NCBI RefSeq assembly: GCF_004359985.1
Contig: NZ_SMRO01000004.1
Coordinates: forward strand, 186,001 to 250,000
Reading direction: 5' to 3'
Source: Paraburkholderia flava
GTDB lineage: Bacteria; Pseudomonadota; Gammaproteobacteria; Burkholderiales; Burkholderiaceae
DNA: 64,000 nucleotides
The position numbers and the translations under genes are program-made. Each line of letters opens with the position of its first letter. Position 1 is the first letter of the stretch. This document shows positions 8,272 to 16,560 of the stretch, piece by piece. The notes below the pieces were generated by a model that worked only from the letters and a program-made list of their open reading frames with translations, was not told where the DNA came from and ran no database searches.

Positions 8272-9327
8272 ATGGCGTCAATCGATCTGGACTCGCCCAC
8301 TGCCGACGGCACTGCCAAGGCAACGGCGAAGCAACGCGGCGCTCAGGACGTCGCGGGGCTCAGGTCGTATGGATTGCTGTACGGCTCGTCGCCCGCGATG
8401 CTCGAGCTTTACGAGCAGATCGACCGCGTCGCATGCACCGACGCCACCGCGTTGATCATCGGCGAATCGGGCACGGGCAAGGAGTTGATCGCCCGCACGA
8501 TTCACGATCGCAGCACGCGCAAGGACGCACCGTTCATCGCGGTGAACTGCGGCGCGATCCCCGACGAGCTGATCGAAGCCGAACTCTTCGGCCACGAGAA
8601 AGGCAGCTTCACCGGCGCCGTGCAAGGCCGCATCGGCTACTTCGAGCACGCGAACAACGGCACGCTGTTTCTCGACGAAGTGACCGAAATGTCGCCGGTG
8701 CGTCAGGTGAAACTGTTGCGCGCGCTCGAGACCGGCACGTTCTTTCGTGTCGGCGGCTCGGATCTGATCCGTTCGAACGTGCGCGTGATCGCCGCGACCA
8801 ACCGCGATCCCGCCGTCGCCGTGAAGGAAAACGGTCTGCGCGAAGATCTGATGTATCGACTCGCGGTTTTTCCGTTGCGTGCGCCGCCGCTGCGCGAACG
8901 CGAAGGCGATCGTGAACTGCTCGCGCAGCACTTTCTCGCGACCCTTAACGAACAGGAAGGCGCGAACAAGACCTTCAGCAAGCGCGCACTCGATACCGTG
9001 CGCACGTGGTCGTGGCCCGGCAACGTGCGCGAGCTGAAGAACGCGGTGTATCGCGCGTTCATTCTCGCGGAGAGCGTGGTCGAGCTGCCGCATCCGCATC
9101 TCGTGTCGCGCGTGAAGAAGCCGGTGACGCAGGGCGAGTCGATGAGCGTGTGGATCGGCACACCGCTCGCCGATGCACAGAAACAGATCATCCTCGGCAC
9201 GCTGAAGTATTGCGGCGGCGACAAACGACGTGCAGCGAAGGCGCTCGGCGTCAGCCTGAAAACCCTCTACAACCGCCTCAGCACTTATGGCGACGAAGAA
9301 GCCGAACCGCCTGCCGAAGAAACATAA
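8272..9327 (+). CDS. Sigma-54 activator without receiver domain (PspF/HrpR-like layout)
   Basis: A 351-residue enhancer-binding protein. After about 35 poorly conserved residues the AAA+ domain begins directly: Walker A GESGTGKE (64-71), GSFTGA loop (111-116), then the Walker B block [10 protein letters not shown]. The Fis-type helix-turn-helix at the end reads [18 protein letters not shown]. With no receiver it would be constitutive or controlled by a partner or by its own level. It shares the C-terminal SLKTLYNRL helix and GSFTGA loop with the response regulator at 5616-7016, so the two may compete for or share sites. A GGACT-type site lies before the ATG. Confidence 0.9.
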   Translation: MASIDLDSPTADGTAKATAKQRGAQDVAGLRSYGLLYGSSPAMLELYEQIDRVACTDATALIIGESGTGKELIARTIHDRSTRKDAPFIAVNCGAIPDELIEAELFGHEKGSFTGAVQGRIGYFEHANNGTLFLDEVTEMSPVRQVKLLRALETGTFFRVGGSDLIRSNVRVIAATNRDPAVAVKENGLREDLMYRLAVFPLRAPPLREREGDRELLAQHFLATLNEQEGANKTFSKRALDTVRTWSWPGNVRELKNAVYRAFILAESVVELPHPHLVSRVKKPVTQGESMSVWIGTPLADAQKQIILGTLKYCGGDKRRAAKALGVSLKTLYNRLSTYGDEEAEPPAEET

Positions 9328-9524
9328 AAAGCGCGTCGCGCGTGCCTGGCAAAAACGCGCGCGATGTGCACGCGCATTTGCAATTCCTTGCATTTTTCCG
9401 CTGCCATTTACAAAACACATCCTGCACAATGCGACTGCTTAGAGAGCAACCGCCGCGTCGCCATTGACTGCGCTTCACCTGCACCGATCGATGGCCGGCG
9501 CCAAGCAGGAGCACAGCAGGGAAC

Positions 9525-10115
9525 ATGCAAAATAAAACGTACCGGGCCGGCCATGCCGCACCCTCACGTATTTCACGTATCTCATTACGTAGCGCGCCGA
9601 TTGCCGCGCTGACCTTTGTCCTGGTCGCCGTCACCGCGAATTTGAGCGGATGCGGTTCGTTCTACACCGAAGGCGCAACAGCCGGTGCCGGTATCGCCGG
9701 CGCGGCGATTGCCGCGAAAGTCACCAACAACGCCGCCGTTGCCACCGGCATCGGTCTCGGCGCCGTCGCCGCCGCGAGAGCCGGCGTCCAGTACTCCGAA
9801 CGCGTCATCCATCGCAACACGCAGGACGGCATCGCAAAAATCGCCGGGCCGCTCGACGTCGGTGCGATCGCGCCGTGGAACGTCACGCACTCGGTGCCGC
9901 TCGAAGAAGACGAACACGGTCGCGTCACCGTCAGCCGCACGATCAGCACCGGCGCGCTCGATTGCAAGGAAATCGTCTTCTCGGTCGATCAGGCGGCGAC
10001 GCCAAACGTGCCGGCTACCAGCGCGTTCTACGTCGCGTCGATCTGTCGCGACGGCGACGCGTGGAAGTGGGCGTCGGCCGAACCCGCGACCGAACGCTGG
10101 GGCTCGTTGCAATGA
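9525..10115 (+). CDS. Putative lipoprotein, first of a tandem paralogous pair
   Basis: A 196-residue protein. After an unusually long basic N-terminus (about 25 residues) there is a hydrophobic segment ending in the lipobox NLSGC (Cys43). A Gly/Ala-rich hydrophobic stretch (50-85) resembling a glycine zipper follows, then a soluble domain with two Cys residues (DCKEIVF and SICRD) that may pair. The end WKWASAEPATERWG is shared with the next gene. The stop codon overlaps the ATG of the second copy (ATGA), so the two are translationally coupled. I do not recognise a named family. A shorter start nearer the signal peptide is possible. Confidence 0.72.
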   Translation: MQNKTYRAGHAAPSRISRISLRSAPIAALTFVLVAVTANLSGCGSFYTEGATAGAGIAGAAIAAKVTNNAAVATGIGLGAVAAARAGVQYSERVIHRNTQDGIAKIAGPLDVGAIAPWNVTHSVPLEEDEHGRVTVSRTISTGALDCKEIVFSVDQAATPNVPATSAFYVASICRDGDAWKWASAEPATERWGSLQ

Positions 10116-10627
10116 GCGCGCGCGCCGGTGTACGCATCGCGCTGGCCGGCGCGCTGTGTCTGAGTGCGGGCGTGCTGCTGAGTGGCTGCGGGTCGATCGG
10201 CGCAGCGAGCGGTGCCGCGGCCGGCGTCGCGTCGGGCATCGTCACGACGAACCCGGCGGTCGGCATTGGCGTCGGCATCGCGGTGCAGGCCGCAACCGAC
10301 GAAGCGGTCAACACCTTCATGCGCAACATGCACAGCGACCAGCAGAACCTGATCGCCGCGCTCGCGGGCGCGATGCCGGTCGGCGACGCGCGGCTGTGGC
10401 GCATCAAGCACACGCTGCCGATCGAGAACGGTCACGGCGAAGTGCGTGTTACGCGCGCGTTCGCATCCGCGCTGGCGATCTGCAAGGAGTTCGTGTTCTC
10501 GGTGGTGGACGGCGACGAGCCGAACGCGCCGACGCAGTGGTACACCGCGAGTGCGTGTCGTCAGGACAAGGGGTGGAAGTGGGCGTCGGCGGAACCGGCG
10601 GTCGAGCGCTGGGGCAATCTGCAGTAG
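10112..10627 (+). CDS. Putative lipoprotein, second of a tandem paralogous pair
   Basis: A 171-residue protein with a classic lipoprotein signal peptide ending in LLSGC (Cys26), then a Gly/Ala-rich membrane-like segment and a C-terminal domain ending in WKWASAEPAVERWG. That domain matches the upstream product: matched pieces include CKEFVFSV, the paired Cys residues and the terminal Trp-rich motif. It starts at the ATG of the ATGA overlap. Gene duplication with shared tail suggests a domain that works as a hetero- or homo-oligomer in the envelope. Function unknown. Confidence 0.75.
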   Translation: MSARAGVRIALAGALCLSAGVLLSGCGSIGAASGAAAGVASGIVTTNPAVGIGVGIAVQAATDEAVNTFMRNMHSDQQNLIAALAGAMPVGDARLWRIKHTLPIENGHGEVRVTRAFASALAICKEFVFSVVDGDEPNAPTQWYTASACRQDKGWKWASAEPAVERWGNLQ

Positions 10628-10639
10628 GTGAAATCAAAA

Positions 10640-10684
10640 CCGCCGCGGCTGTCGTGACGATATACGTGACAACAACCGCGGCGG
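10640..10684 (-). terminator. Terminator of the ABC transporter operon (hairpin between convergent genes)
   Basis: CCGCCGCGG (10640-10648) pairs with CCGCGGCGG (10676-10684). On the minus strand the hairpin is followed by TTTTGATTT, giving a factor-independent terminator for the ABC operon; on the plus strand there is no T-run. Confidence 0.65.
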
Positions 10685-10715
10685 CATCCTGCAAACAACC
10701 TGCACTACACGACGT

Positions 10716-12059
10716 TCAGGACTCAACGTCCTCAAGACTAAAAATTTCCGTCTGGTCGTTATACGAGAAGATCTCGCCATAACGGCCCCAGTCGATCACC
10801 GAGTCAAGCGTCTCTTCCGCCGCGCTGTCCGACAGAAAATCCTCCAGCTCCTGCTCGAACCGCACGCGCGGCGCGCGATGCCCCGGCCGTTCGTTCAACA
10901 CCTTCTTGATCCGCGCGGCGAGCGGCACGTTGCGCAGCAGATGTTCGGCAAACATCATCTTGCGCTCCTGCGTCCCGAACTCGGCGAACACGCGCGCGGG
11001 CGGCGTGAGGAACACGTCGCCTTCGCGCACGTCGGCAAAACCGAGGTACTGCAGCACTTCCGCGATCGGGAACAGATCGTCGACCTCGAGATGCAGCGAA
11101 CGCGCGATTTCCGGCATGTCCGCACGACCGTGATACGGCGGCGCGGCGAGCGTTTCGATCAGACCGGCCATCAGGTTGGTCGACACCTGCGGCAGCCAGC
11201 TGCCGAGCTCGAGTCCCTTCTTCGTCCCCTCGTCGGTCTGGCGCGCGGTCATCTTCGCGTAGATGTCGTCGACGAGGCGGCGGAACGCCGGGTCCAGCCG
11301 GTTGCGCGGGTGCTTGAACGGCACCTTGATCTCCGCGATCACGCGGCCCGGATTCGACGACAGCACGAGGATCCGGTCGCACATGAACACCGCTTCCTCG
11401 ATGTTGTGCGTGACGATCAGCACCGACTTGATCGGCATGCGGCCTTGCGTCCACAGATCGAGCAGGTCGGTACGCAGCGTTTCGGCGGTCAGCACGTCAA
11501 GCGCGGAAAACGGTTCGTCCATCAGCAGCAGCGTCGGGTCGACGACGAGCGCGCGCGCGAAGCCCACACGCTGCCGCATGCCGCCCGACAGCTCGCGCGG
11601 GTACGCGTTCTCGAAGCCGTCGAGACCGATCAGATCGATCGCGGCGAGCGCGCGTTCGCGCCGCTCGCGGGCGCCGACGCCGAGCGCCTCGAGCCCTGCT
11701 TCCACGTTCTGCAGCACCGTGAGCCACGGAAACAGCGCGAACGTCTGGAACACCATCGCGACGCCGTCGGCCGGGCCTTCCAGCGGCTTGCCCATGTAGG
11801 TCACTTCGCCGCCGGTCGGTTCGATCAGCCCGGCGATGATGCGCAGCAACGTGGACTTGCCCGAGCCCGACCGGCCGAGCAGCCCGACGATCTCGCCTTC
11901 GCGCAGCGACAGGTTCGCGTCGTCGAGCACGAGCAGTTCGCCCTGCGTCTTGTTGAAGCCTCGGCACACGTCCTTGACGCGCAGGATCTCCTCGCCCAGC
12001 CGGGGCGGCGAAGGCGGCGTCTGGAGCGAAGCCGGAGCGGCAGCTTTGAGATTTTGCAT
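10716..12059 (-). CDS. ABC transporter ATP-binding protein, nitrate/sulfonate/taurine type with C-terminal extension
   Basis: A 447-residue ATPase. The nucleotide-binding domain (about 25-260) has Walker A GRSGSGKST, the ABC signature LSGGMRQRVGFARAL and Walker B LLLMDEPFSALD. The order and the GMRQR form are typical of the SsuB/TauB/NrtD family. The last 170 or so residues form an extra domain (AAA-associated, as in some importers of this family) that may sense substrate or regulate the ATPase. It is 35 bases downstream of the permease gene. The substrate cannot be told from the sequence. Confidence 0.9.
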   Translation of the reverse strand: MQNLKAAAPASLQTPPSPPRLGEEILRVKDVCRGFNKTQGELLVLDDANLSLREGEIVGLLGRSGSGKSTLLRIIAGLIEPTGGEVTYMGKPLEGPADGVAMVFQTFALFPWLTVLQNVEAGLEALGVGARERRERALAAIDLIGLDGFENAYPRELSGGMRQRVGFARALVVDPTLLLMDEPFSALDVLTAETLRTDLLDLWTQGRMPIKSVLIVTHNIEEAVFMCDRILVLSSNPGRVIAEIKVPFKHPRNRLDPAFRRLVDDIYAKMTARQTDEGTKKGLELGSWLPQVSTNLMAGLIETLAAPPYHGRADMPEIARSLHLEVDDLFPIAEVLQYLGFADVREGDVFLTPPARVFAEFGTQERKMMFAEHLLRNVPLAARIKKVLNERPGHRAPRVRFEQELEDFLSDSAAEETLDSVIDWGRYGEIFSYNDQTEIFSLEDVES

Positions 12060-12094
12060 CGCGTTTTGCCTTTATGTGGCGTTCAATGTTGCGT

Positions 12095-13846
12095 TCAATC
12101 GAGCCGGAGCTTCGCCTCGGCATAGGCGTACATCGGACGCCACAACAGGCGGTTGAACAAGGTCACGAACAGGGACATCACGGCAATGCCGAGAATGATT
12201 TTCGGGTAGTCGCCCGCGGCGGTGGTCTGCGCGATATAAGAACCGAGACCATGCGCGGCGACGCGGGTATCGCCCCACTGCACGAACTCCGCGACGATGC
12301 TCGCGTTCCACGCGCCGCCCGACGCAGTGATTGCGCCCGTCACGTAGTACGGGAACACGCCCGGCAGCATCACCTGACGCCACCACTGCCAGCCGCGAAT
12401 GCGGAAATTCTTCGCGGCTTCGCGATAGTCGTTCGGATAGGAGCTCGCGCCTGCGATTACGTTGAAGAGGATATACCACTGCGTGCCGAGCACGATCAGC
12501 GGCGACAGCCAGATATCCGGGTTCAGGTGGAAGCGCACGATCACGATCACGAAGACCGGGAACAGCAGGTTGGCCGGGAACGCGGCGAGAAACTGTGCAA
12601 TGGGCTGGATCTTCTGCGCGAGCGCCGGACGCAGTCCGATCAGCACGCCGATCGGCACCCAGACCACCGACGCGATCGCGATCAGCAGGATCACGCGCAG
12701 CAGCGTGATGAGGCCGAGCACGAACACGTGGCCCACTTCGCCGAGCGTGACGCCGGTGCGTACGTACGCGATCACGTGATACACGACGTACACCGTCAGC
12801 AGGATCACGAGAATCGTCCACACGATGTCGCCGACGCGCGACGACTTCTGCCGCTGCGGAACGTGGAAGCGCACCCGGTTGAACGAAGGCAGCCGCAGCG
12901 GTATCCGCGCGGCCCGCGCGAACATCCAGCCGAGCGGCACGAGCAGCCGGTGGATCAGCCGCGTGCGGCGGATCAGGTCGAGCAGCCACGACTCCGGCGC
13001 ATGGCCCGAACTCGTGTTCTCCATGCGGAACTTGTCGGCCCACGCAACCAGCGGCCGGAACAGGAACTGGTCGTACGCGAGAATCACGACCGTCATCGTC
13101 AGGATCACCCAGCCGATCGCGTGCATGTTCTTCTCGGTGATCGCCTGCGCCAGATAGGCGCCGATACCCGGCAGCGTGATCGTGTTGTTGCCGACGGTGA
13201 TCGCCTCGGATGCGACGACGAAGAACCAGCCGCCCGACATCGACATCATCATGTTCCAGATGAGGCCCGGCATCGAGAACGGCACTTCGAGTTTCCAGAA
13301 GCGCTGCCACGACGTGAGGTGGAACCCGCGCGACACTTCGTCGAGATCGCGCGGCACGGTGCGCAGCGACTGGTAGAAGCTGAACGTCATGTTCCACGCC
13401 TGGCTCGTGAAGATCGCGAAGATCGCCGCGAGTTCGGCACCCAGCACGCGGCCGGGGAACATCGCCAGAAAGAAGGTGACCGTAAAGGAAATGTAGCCCA
13501 GCACCGGCACCGACTGCAGGATGTCGAGAATCGGCACCAGCACCAGCCCGGCGCGACGACTCTTCGCGGCGAGCGTGCCGTAGACGAGCGTGAACGTGAG
13601 CGACGCGACCATCGCGGCCAGCATGCGCAGCGTCGTGCGCATCGCGTATTCGGGCAGATTCGTCGGCGCGAGCGAGATGACCTGGCTCTTCAACGTCGAG
13701 ATCGGCGCCATCGTCTGGTGGAAACCGATCGCCGCCATCGCGATCACGCAGAGGATCAGCGGGAACGCGACGAAGTCCCAACCATTAGGCAGGAGCCGCC
13801 ACGCGGATGCATTGGCGGTACGTTTCAGATCGAAACTGAAATCCAT
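12095..13846 (-). CDS. ABC transporter permease, two membrane domains fused in one chain
   Basis: A 583-residue integral membrane protein in which two binding-protein-dependent permease domains follow each other (roughly 60-290 and 350-575). Each carries an EAA-like loop near its end (for example EVSRGFHLTSWQRFWKLEVP, and EAAKNFRIRGWQWWRQVMLP). One chain can therefore replace a homodimer of a 270-residue permease. The ATG at 13846 is preceded by GGGAGGG, which decides the start. The ATPase gene follows. No periplasmic binding protein is encoded within the window next to them, so the receptor must be elsewhere or absent. Confidence 0.9.
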   Translation of the reverse strand: MDFSFDLKRTANASAWRLLPNGWDFVAFPLILCVIAMAAIGFHQTMAPISTLKSQVISLAPTNLPEYAMRTTLRMLAAMVASLTFTLVYGTLAAKSRRAGLVLVPILDILQSVPVLGYISFTVTFFLAMFPGRVLGAELAAIFAIFTSQAWNMTFSFYQSLRTVPRDLDEVSRGFHLTSWQRFWKLEVPFSMPGLIWNMMMSMSGGWFFVVASEAITVGNNTITLPGIGAYLAQAITEKNMHAIGWVILTMTVVILAYDQFLFRPLVAWADKFRMENTSSGHAPESWLLDLIRRTRLIHRLLVPLGWMFARAARIPLRLPSFNRVRFHVPQRQKSSRVGDIVWTILVILLTVYVVYHVIAYVRTGVTLGEVGHVFVLGLITLLRVILLIAIASVVWVPIGVLIGLRPALAQKIQPIAQFLAAFPANLLFPVFVIVIVRFHLNPDIWLSPLIVLGTQWYILFNVIAGASSYPNDYREAAKNFRIRGWQWWRQVMLPGVFPYYVTGAITASGGAWNASIVAEFVQWGDTRVAAHGLGSYIAQTTAAGDYPKIILGIAVMSLFVTLFNRLLWRPMYAYAEAKLRLD

Positions 13847-14397
13847 CAGACGCCCTCCCGAAAGCGACGGGCCGAGGCTAGGCCGGCAGTGAACGGCCGC
13901 ATCGAGTGCGCGGCAAGGCAAAGCGATCGGTCCGGAAAGCGGAGATCAAACAGGTCTGGACGCATGTGCGCGATGATTCGTTGGCGTTAAGCGTTGGCGT
14001 TAAGACGCGGTGCCGGTCAAGCGGCGCGATGCGCCCGGAAGCCGGCGGGCTTTCCTTTTTGGACGGCACGACACTACTACAACCTGTGTTTCAGGCACAA
14101 CCTTTCGCGGCTCGCGAAGCACCAGAACGACGGCCTCGACGTACCGGCGACCGCTCGCCGTCGCGTACGAACCACAGGTTTGCCCTACTCACCCATTCAG
14201 AAAACGTCGACGAAAGCCGTTATGAACCTGACGGCGTGCGTGCGAATGAGAACACATCCGGGCTACCGCCCGACGGTTAAAATCGAGGCGCTACGCCAGA
14301 GGCCACTGTGCCTGTGGTCATGCAAGCGGCCCATCGGGCCGTCCGCCGCGACACATGGGGGCGCGGCATATAGTCAGTTGGACAGACCAGAGGGTCG
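13847..14397. other. Intergenic region with a perfect 13-bp tandem duplication
   Basis: 551 bases between the divergent permease and diguanylate-cyclase genes with no convincing gene. A perfect direct repeat CGTTGGCGTTAAG occurs twice end to end (13979-13991 and 13992-14004). The region should hold both promoters; the segment nearest the cyclase has no obvious strong ribosome-binding site. Confidence 0.4.
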
Positions 14398-16074
14398 ATG
14401 AACAGCACAACCTTGCGCCGTGCGGCCTGGCCGATCAGCTTCCTGCTGATCGTGCTCGCCTGCTGGTTCGCAGCCGACGCCGCCGCGGACCGGATGGTAC
14501 AGCAAGAACTCGACACCGCCTTGCGCACGCAGCGGCAGATGTCCGCGTCCGTCGTCGACAACATGGCGGAGGTGATCGCGAGCGACCTGGCGCTGTCCCG
14601 TGCGATCCCCGCGACGATGGCCGAACTGGACGTGGTCCAGCGCACGCTCGCGCAATCGCAGGATTATGCCGCGAACGCCAGCGACACGGAACCCGCGCGC
14701 CGCGCGCAACTCTCCGGAAAACCGTCGCTCGCGTCGGTCAGTGCGTTCCTGCACGACGCGCAAGGCTACTCGGGACTCGACATCCTCTGGCTCGTCAACG
14801 CGAACGGTCTGTGCGTCGCGTCGAGCAACGCGACGACCCCCCGCTCGTTCGTCGGCATCGACATGCGTTCGCGCGCCTATCTGACGAATGCATTGCTGGG
14901 CGCTTTCACGGAGGTCTACGGCGTGGGCCGCACGAATGGCGAGCCCGGAATCTTCATCGCGGCGCCGGTCTACGACGACGGTCTGCTGGTCGGCGCGGTG
15001 GTCGCCAAGGTCGGCATCGCGCGGCTGCGCCACTGGGTCGCGCGCGCGGGCACCTTCGTCACCGACGACAACGGCGTCGTCATCATGGCGCACGACGCGT
15101 CGCTCGAAGGTCACGCGCTGCCCGGTTCGAACGTGATGCGCATGAGCGCGGCACAACGCTTCGCCATCTACCGGCGCGACGCGTTTCCCGACATCCGCAT
15201 CCAGCCCGCGGAGCAATTGCGTCGCGACGCGGCGTGGGTGCCCGAGGTGCTCGCCGCGCAGCTGTTCGATACGTCGATGCGCCGGATGCCCGCGCTGTAC
15301 GAAGCGCGCAGCGGCTTGAACTCGGGACTCGGCGCGCACCTGGTCGATCCGGTCGTCGCGTGGCCGGAACTGATGCGCACCCACAAGCGCGACCGTCTGC
15401 TGGTGTTCGTCACGCTGGCCGGCGCGAGCGCGCTCGCGTGCGTGATCGCGATGTCGTACCTGCGCGAGCGGCGCCATCATCGCGCGACGCGTCATCTCGC
15501 CGAGCAGTTGCAGTCGGCGAACACGCTGCTGTCCGCGGAAGCACGTCACGACGCACTGACCGGCGCGCTGTCGCGGCGCTACTTCCTGGACTTGCTACGT
15601 CATGAGATCGACGACGCGCGGCTCGCAGGCGAGCCGTTGTGCATGGCAATCGCCGACCTCGACCACTTCAAGCAGATCAACGACCGCTTCGGCCATGCGG
15701 CCGGCGACCGCGCGCTCGAGCACTTCGTCGAGACGTGCCGCAGCGAGCTGCGCGACGGCGATGCGATCGGCCGGCTGGGTGGCGAAGAGTTCGGCATTCT
15801 GCTGCCTGCGACCGCGCTTGCGGCAGGCTTCGAAACAGTCGAGCGGTTGCGCAAGCGATTGCAGGACGTGCCGTCGGCGAGCCTGCCGGCGACCGTCCGG
15901 TTGAGCGTGAGTATCGGCATCACGGAACTCGGCCCCGACGAACCGTCCGAGCGGCTGATGAGCCGCGCCGACCACGCGCTGTACGCGGCCAAGTCGCGCG
16001 GCCGCGATCGCAGCGAAGCGGTTCATCCGGGCGATGCGGCGTCGGCACCGCGCACCGCGACCTCCGCGCGCTGA
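14398..16074 (+). CDS. Membrane diguanylate cyclase with periplasmic sensor
   Basis: A 558-residue protein. One membrane helix (about 10-28) leads into a periplasmic region of about 300 residues that looks like a Cache-type sensor, followed by a second helix (around residues 338-352, [17 protein letters not shown]) and a GGDEF domain. The active site is GGEEF near residue 461, a functional variant, preceded at the right spacing by the RDGD inhibitory site (RxxD), so feedback by cyclic di-GMP is likely. It makes c-di-GMP from two GTP and would link an external signal to motility or biofilm. The cyclase stands alone; its ligand is unknown. Confidence 0.93.
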   Translation: MNSTTLRRAAWPISFLLIVLACWFAADAAADRMVQQELDTALRTQRQMSASVVDNMAEVIASDLALSRAIPATMAELDVVQRTLAQSQDYAANASDTEPARRAQLSGKPSLASVSAFLHDAQGYSGLDILWLVNANGLCVASSNATTPRSFVGIDMRSRAYLTNALLGAFTEVYGVGRTNGEPGIFIAAPVYDDGLLVGAVVAKVGIARLRHWVARAGTFVTDDNGVVIMAHDASLEGHALPGSNVMRMSAAQRFAIYRRDAFPDIRIQPAEQLRRDAAWVPEVLAAQLFDTSMRRMPALYEARSGLNSGLGAHLVDPVVAWPELMRTHKRDRLLVFVTLAGASALACVIAMSYLRERRHHRATRHLAEQLQSANTLLSAEARHDALTGALSRRYFLDLLRHEIDDARLAGEPLCMAIADLDHFKQINDRFGHAAGDRALEHFVETCRSELRDGDAIGRLGGEEFGILLPATALAAGFETVERLRKRLQDVPSASLPATVRLSVSIGITELGPDEPSERLMSRADHALYAAKSRGRDRSEAVHPGDAASAPRTATSAR

Positions 16075-16204
16075 CGTCGCGCTCGCCCTACGCAAACCCG
16101 CGTAAAGAGCATCGAGCGAAGCAAGGTATCATCGACCTTCGAGACACTTTCATCTGAAGGTTGTCGCCGCTTATTGCTCTACCGCGCTCTACCGGGAGGT
16201 TCGC

Positions 16205-16471
16205 ATGAAGGGGAATCTGGTCATCGTCTGCCGCGATCAGGACGCCGATGCTTTCGATCATCTGCTGGCCGAATACGGCGCGTTCCAGACACGCCTGTCG
16301 TCGACGACGTGGTATCTGAAGCTGGACGTCGCACCGGAGGTGATTCAGGAGGAGATTCTCATGCGCCTCGGCAAGTACACGACGCACTACATCTTCGAAG
16401 CGGAGACCGTGACGTGGAACACGGTGGACAGCGAAGCGGCCGCTGCGCTGAATACGCTGTTCGGCGAGTAG
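16205..16471 (+). CDS. 88-residue conserved-looking hypothetical protein (possible ferredoxin/Cas2-like fold)
   Basis: The ATG at 16205 follows GGGAGGT at good spacing and the gene keeps typical high-GC codon use, so it is probably real. The product starts with a beta-like LVIVCRD, and the pattern STTWYLKLDVAPEVIQEEI then THYIFEAETVTW resembles the beta-alpha-beta order of small Cas2/SinR-like proteins. That resemblance is by eye and weak. No catalytic residues can be assigned, and no cas genes are near. It sits alone, 130 bases after the cyclase. Confidence 0.65.
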   Translation: MKGNLVIVCRDQDADAFDHLLAEYGAFQTRLSSTTWYLKLDVAPEVIQEEILMRLGKYTTHYIFEAETVTWNTVDSEAAAALNTLFGE

Positions 16472-16530
16472 CGGCGAGCTAGGTGCGACGCTCAGCGTGT
16501 GTATTAAACGCAGCGCGTCGCAGATATGCC

Positions 16531-16560
16531 CTACCGCCCCCTGCCGCCCCCTGCCGCCCT
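16531..16560. repeat. Three 10-bp tandem repeats after the histidine kinase gene
   Basis: CTACCGCCCC, CTGCCGCCCC and CTGCCGCCCT follow one another directly beside the stop codon of the kinase gene. A short imperfect direct repeat that could change copy number. Confidence 0.6.

Noticed and set aside
12074..13990. Long open frame opposite the ABC permease gene
   Set aside because: It is Arg/His/Glu-rich with no membrane, signal or family pattern; it is the expected antisense shadow of a high-GC gene. The permease on the other strand is clear.
16205..16471. Cas2 and a hidden CRISPR system
   Set aside because: There is no cas1, effector gene or repeat array anywhere in the window; only a weak resemblance by eye exists.
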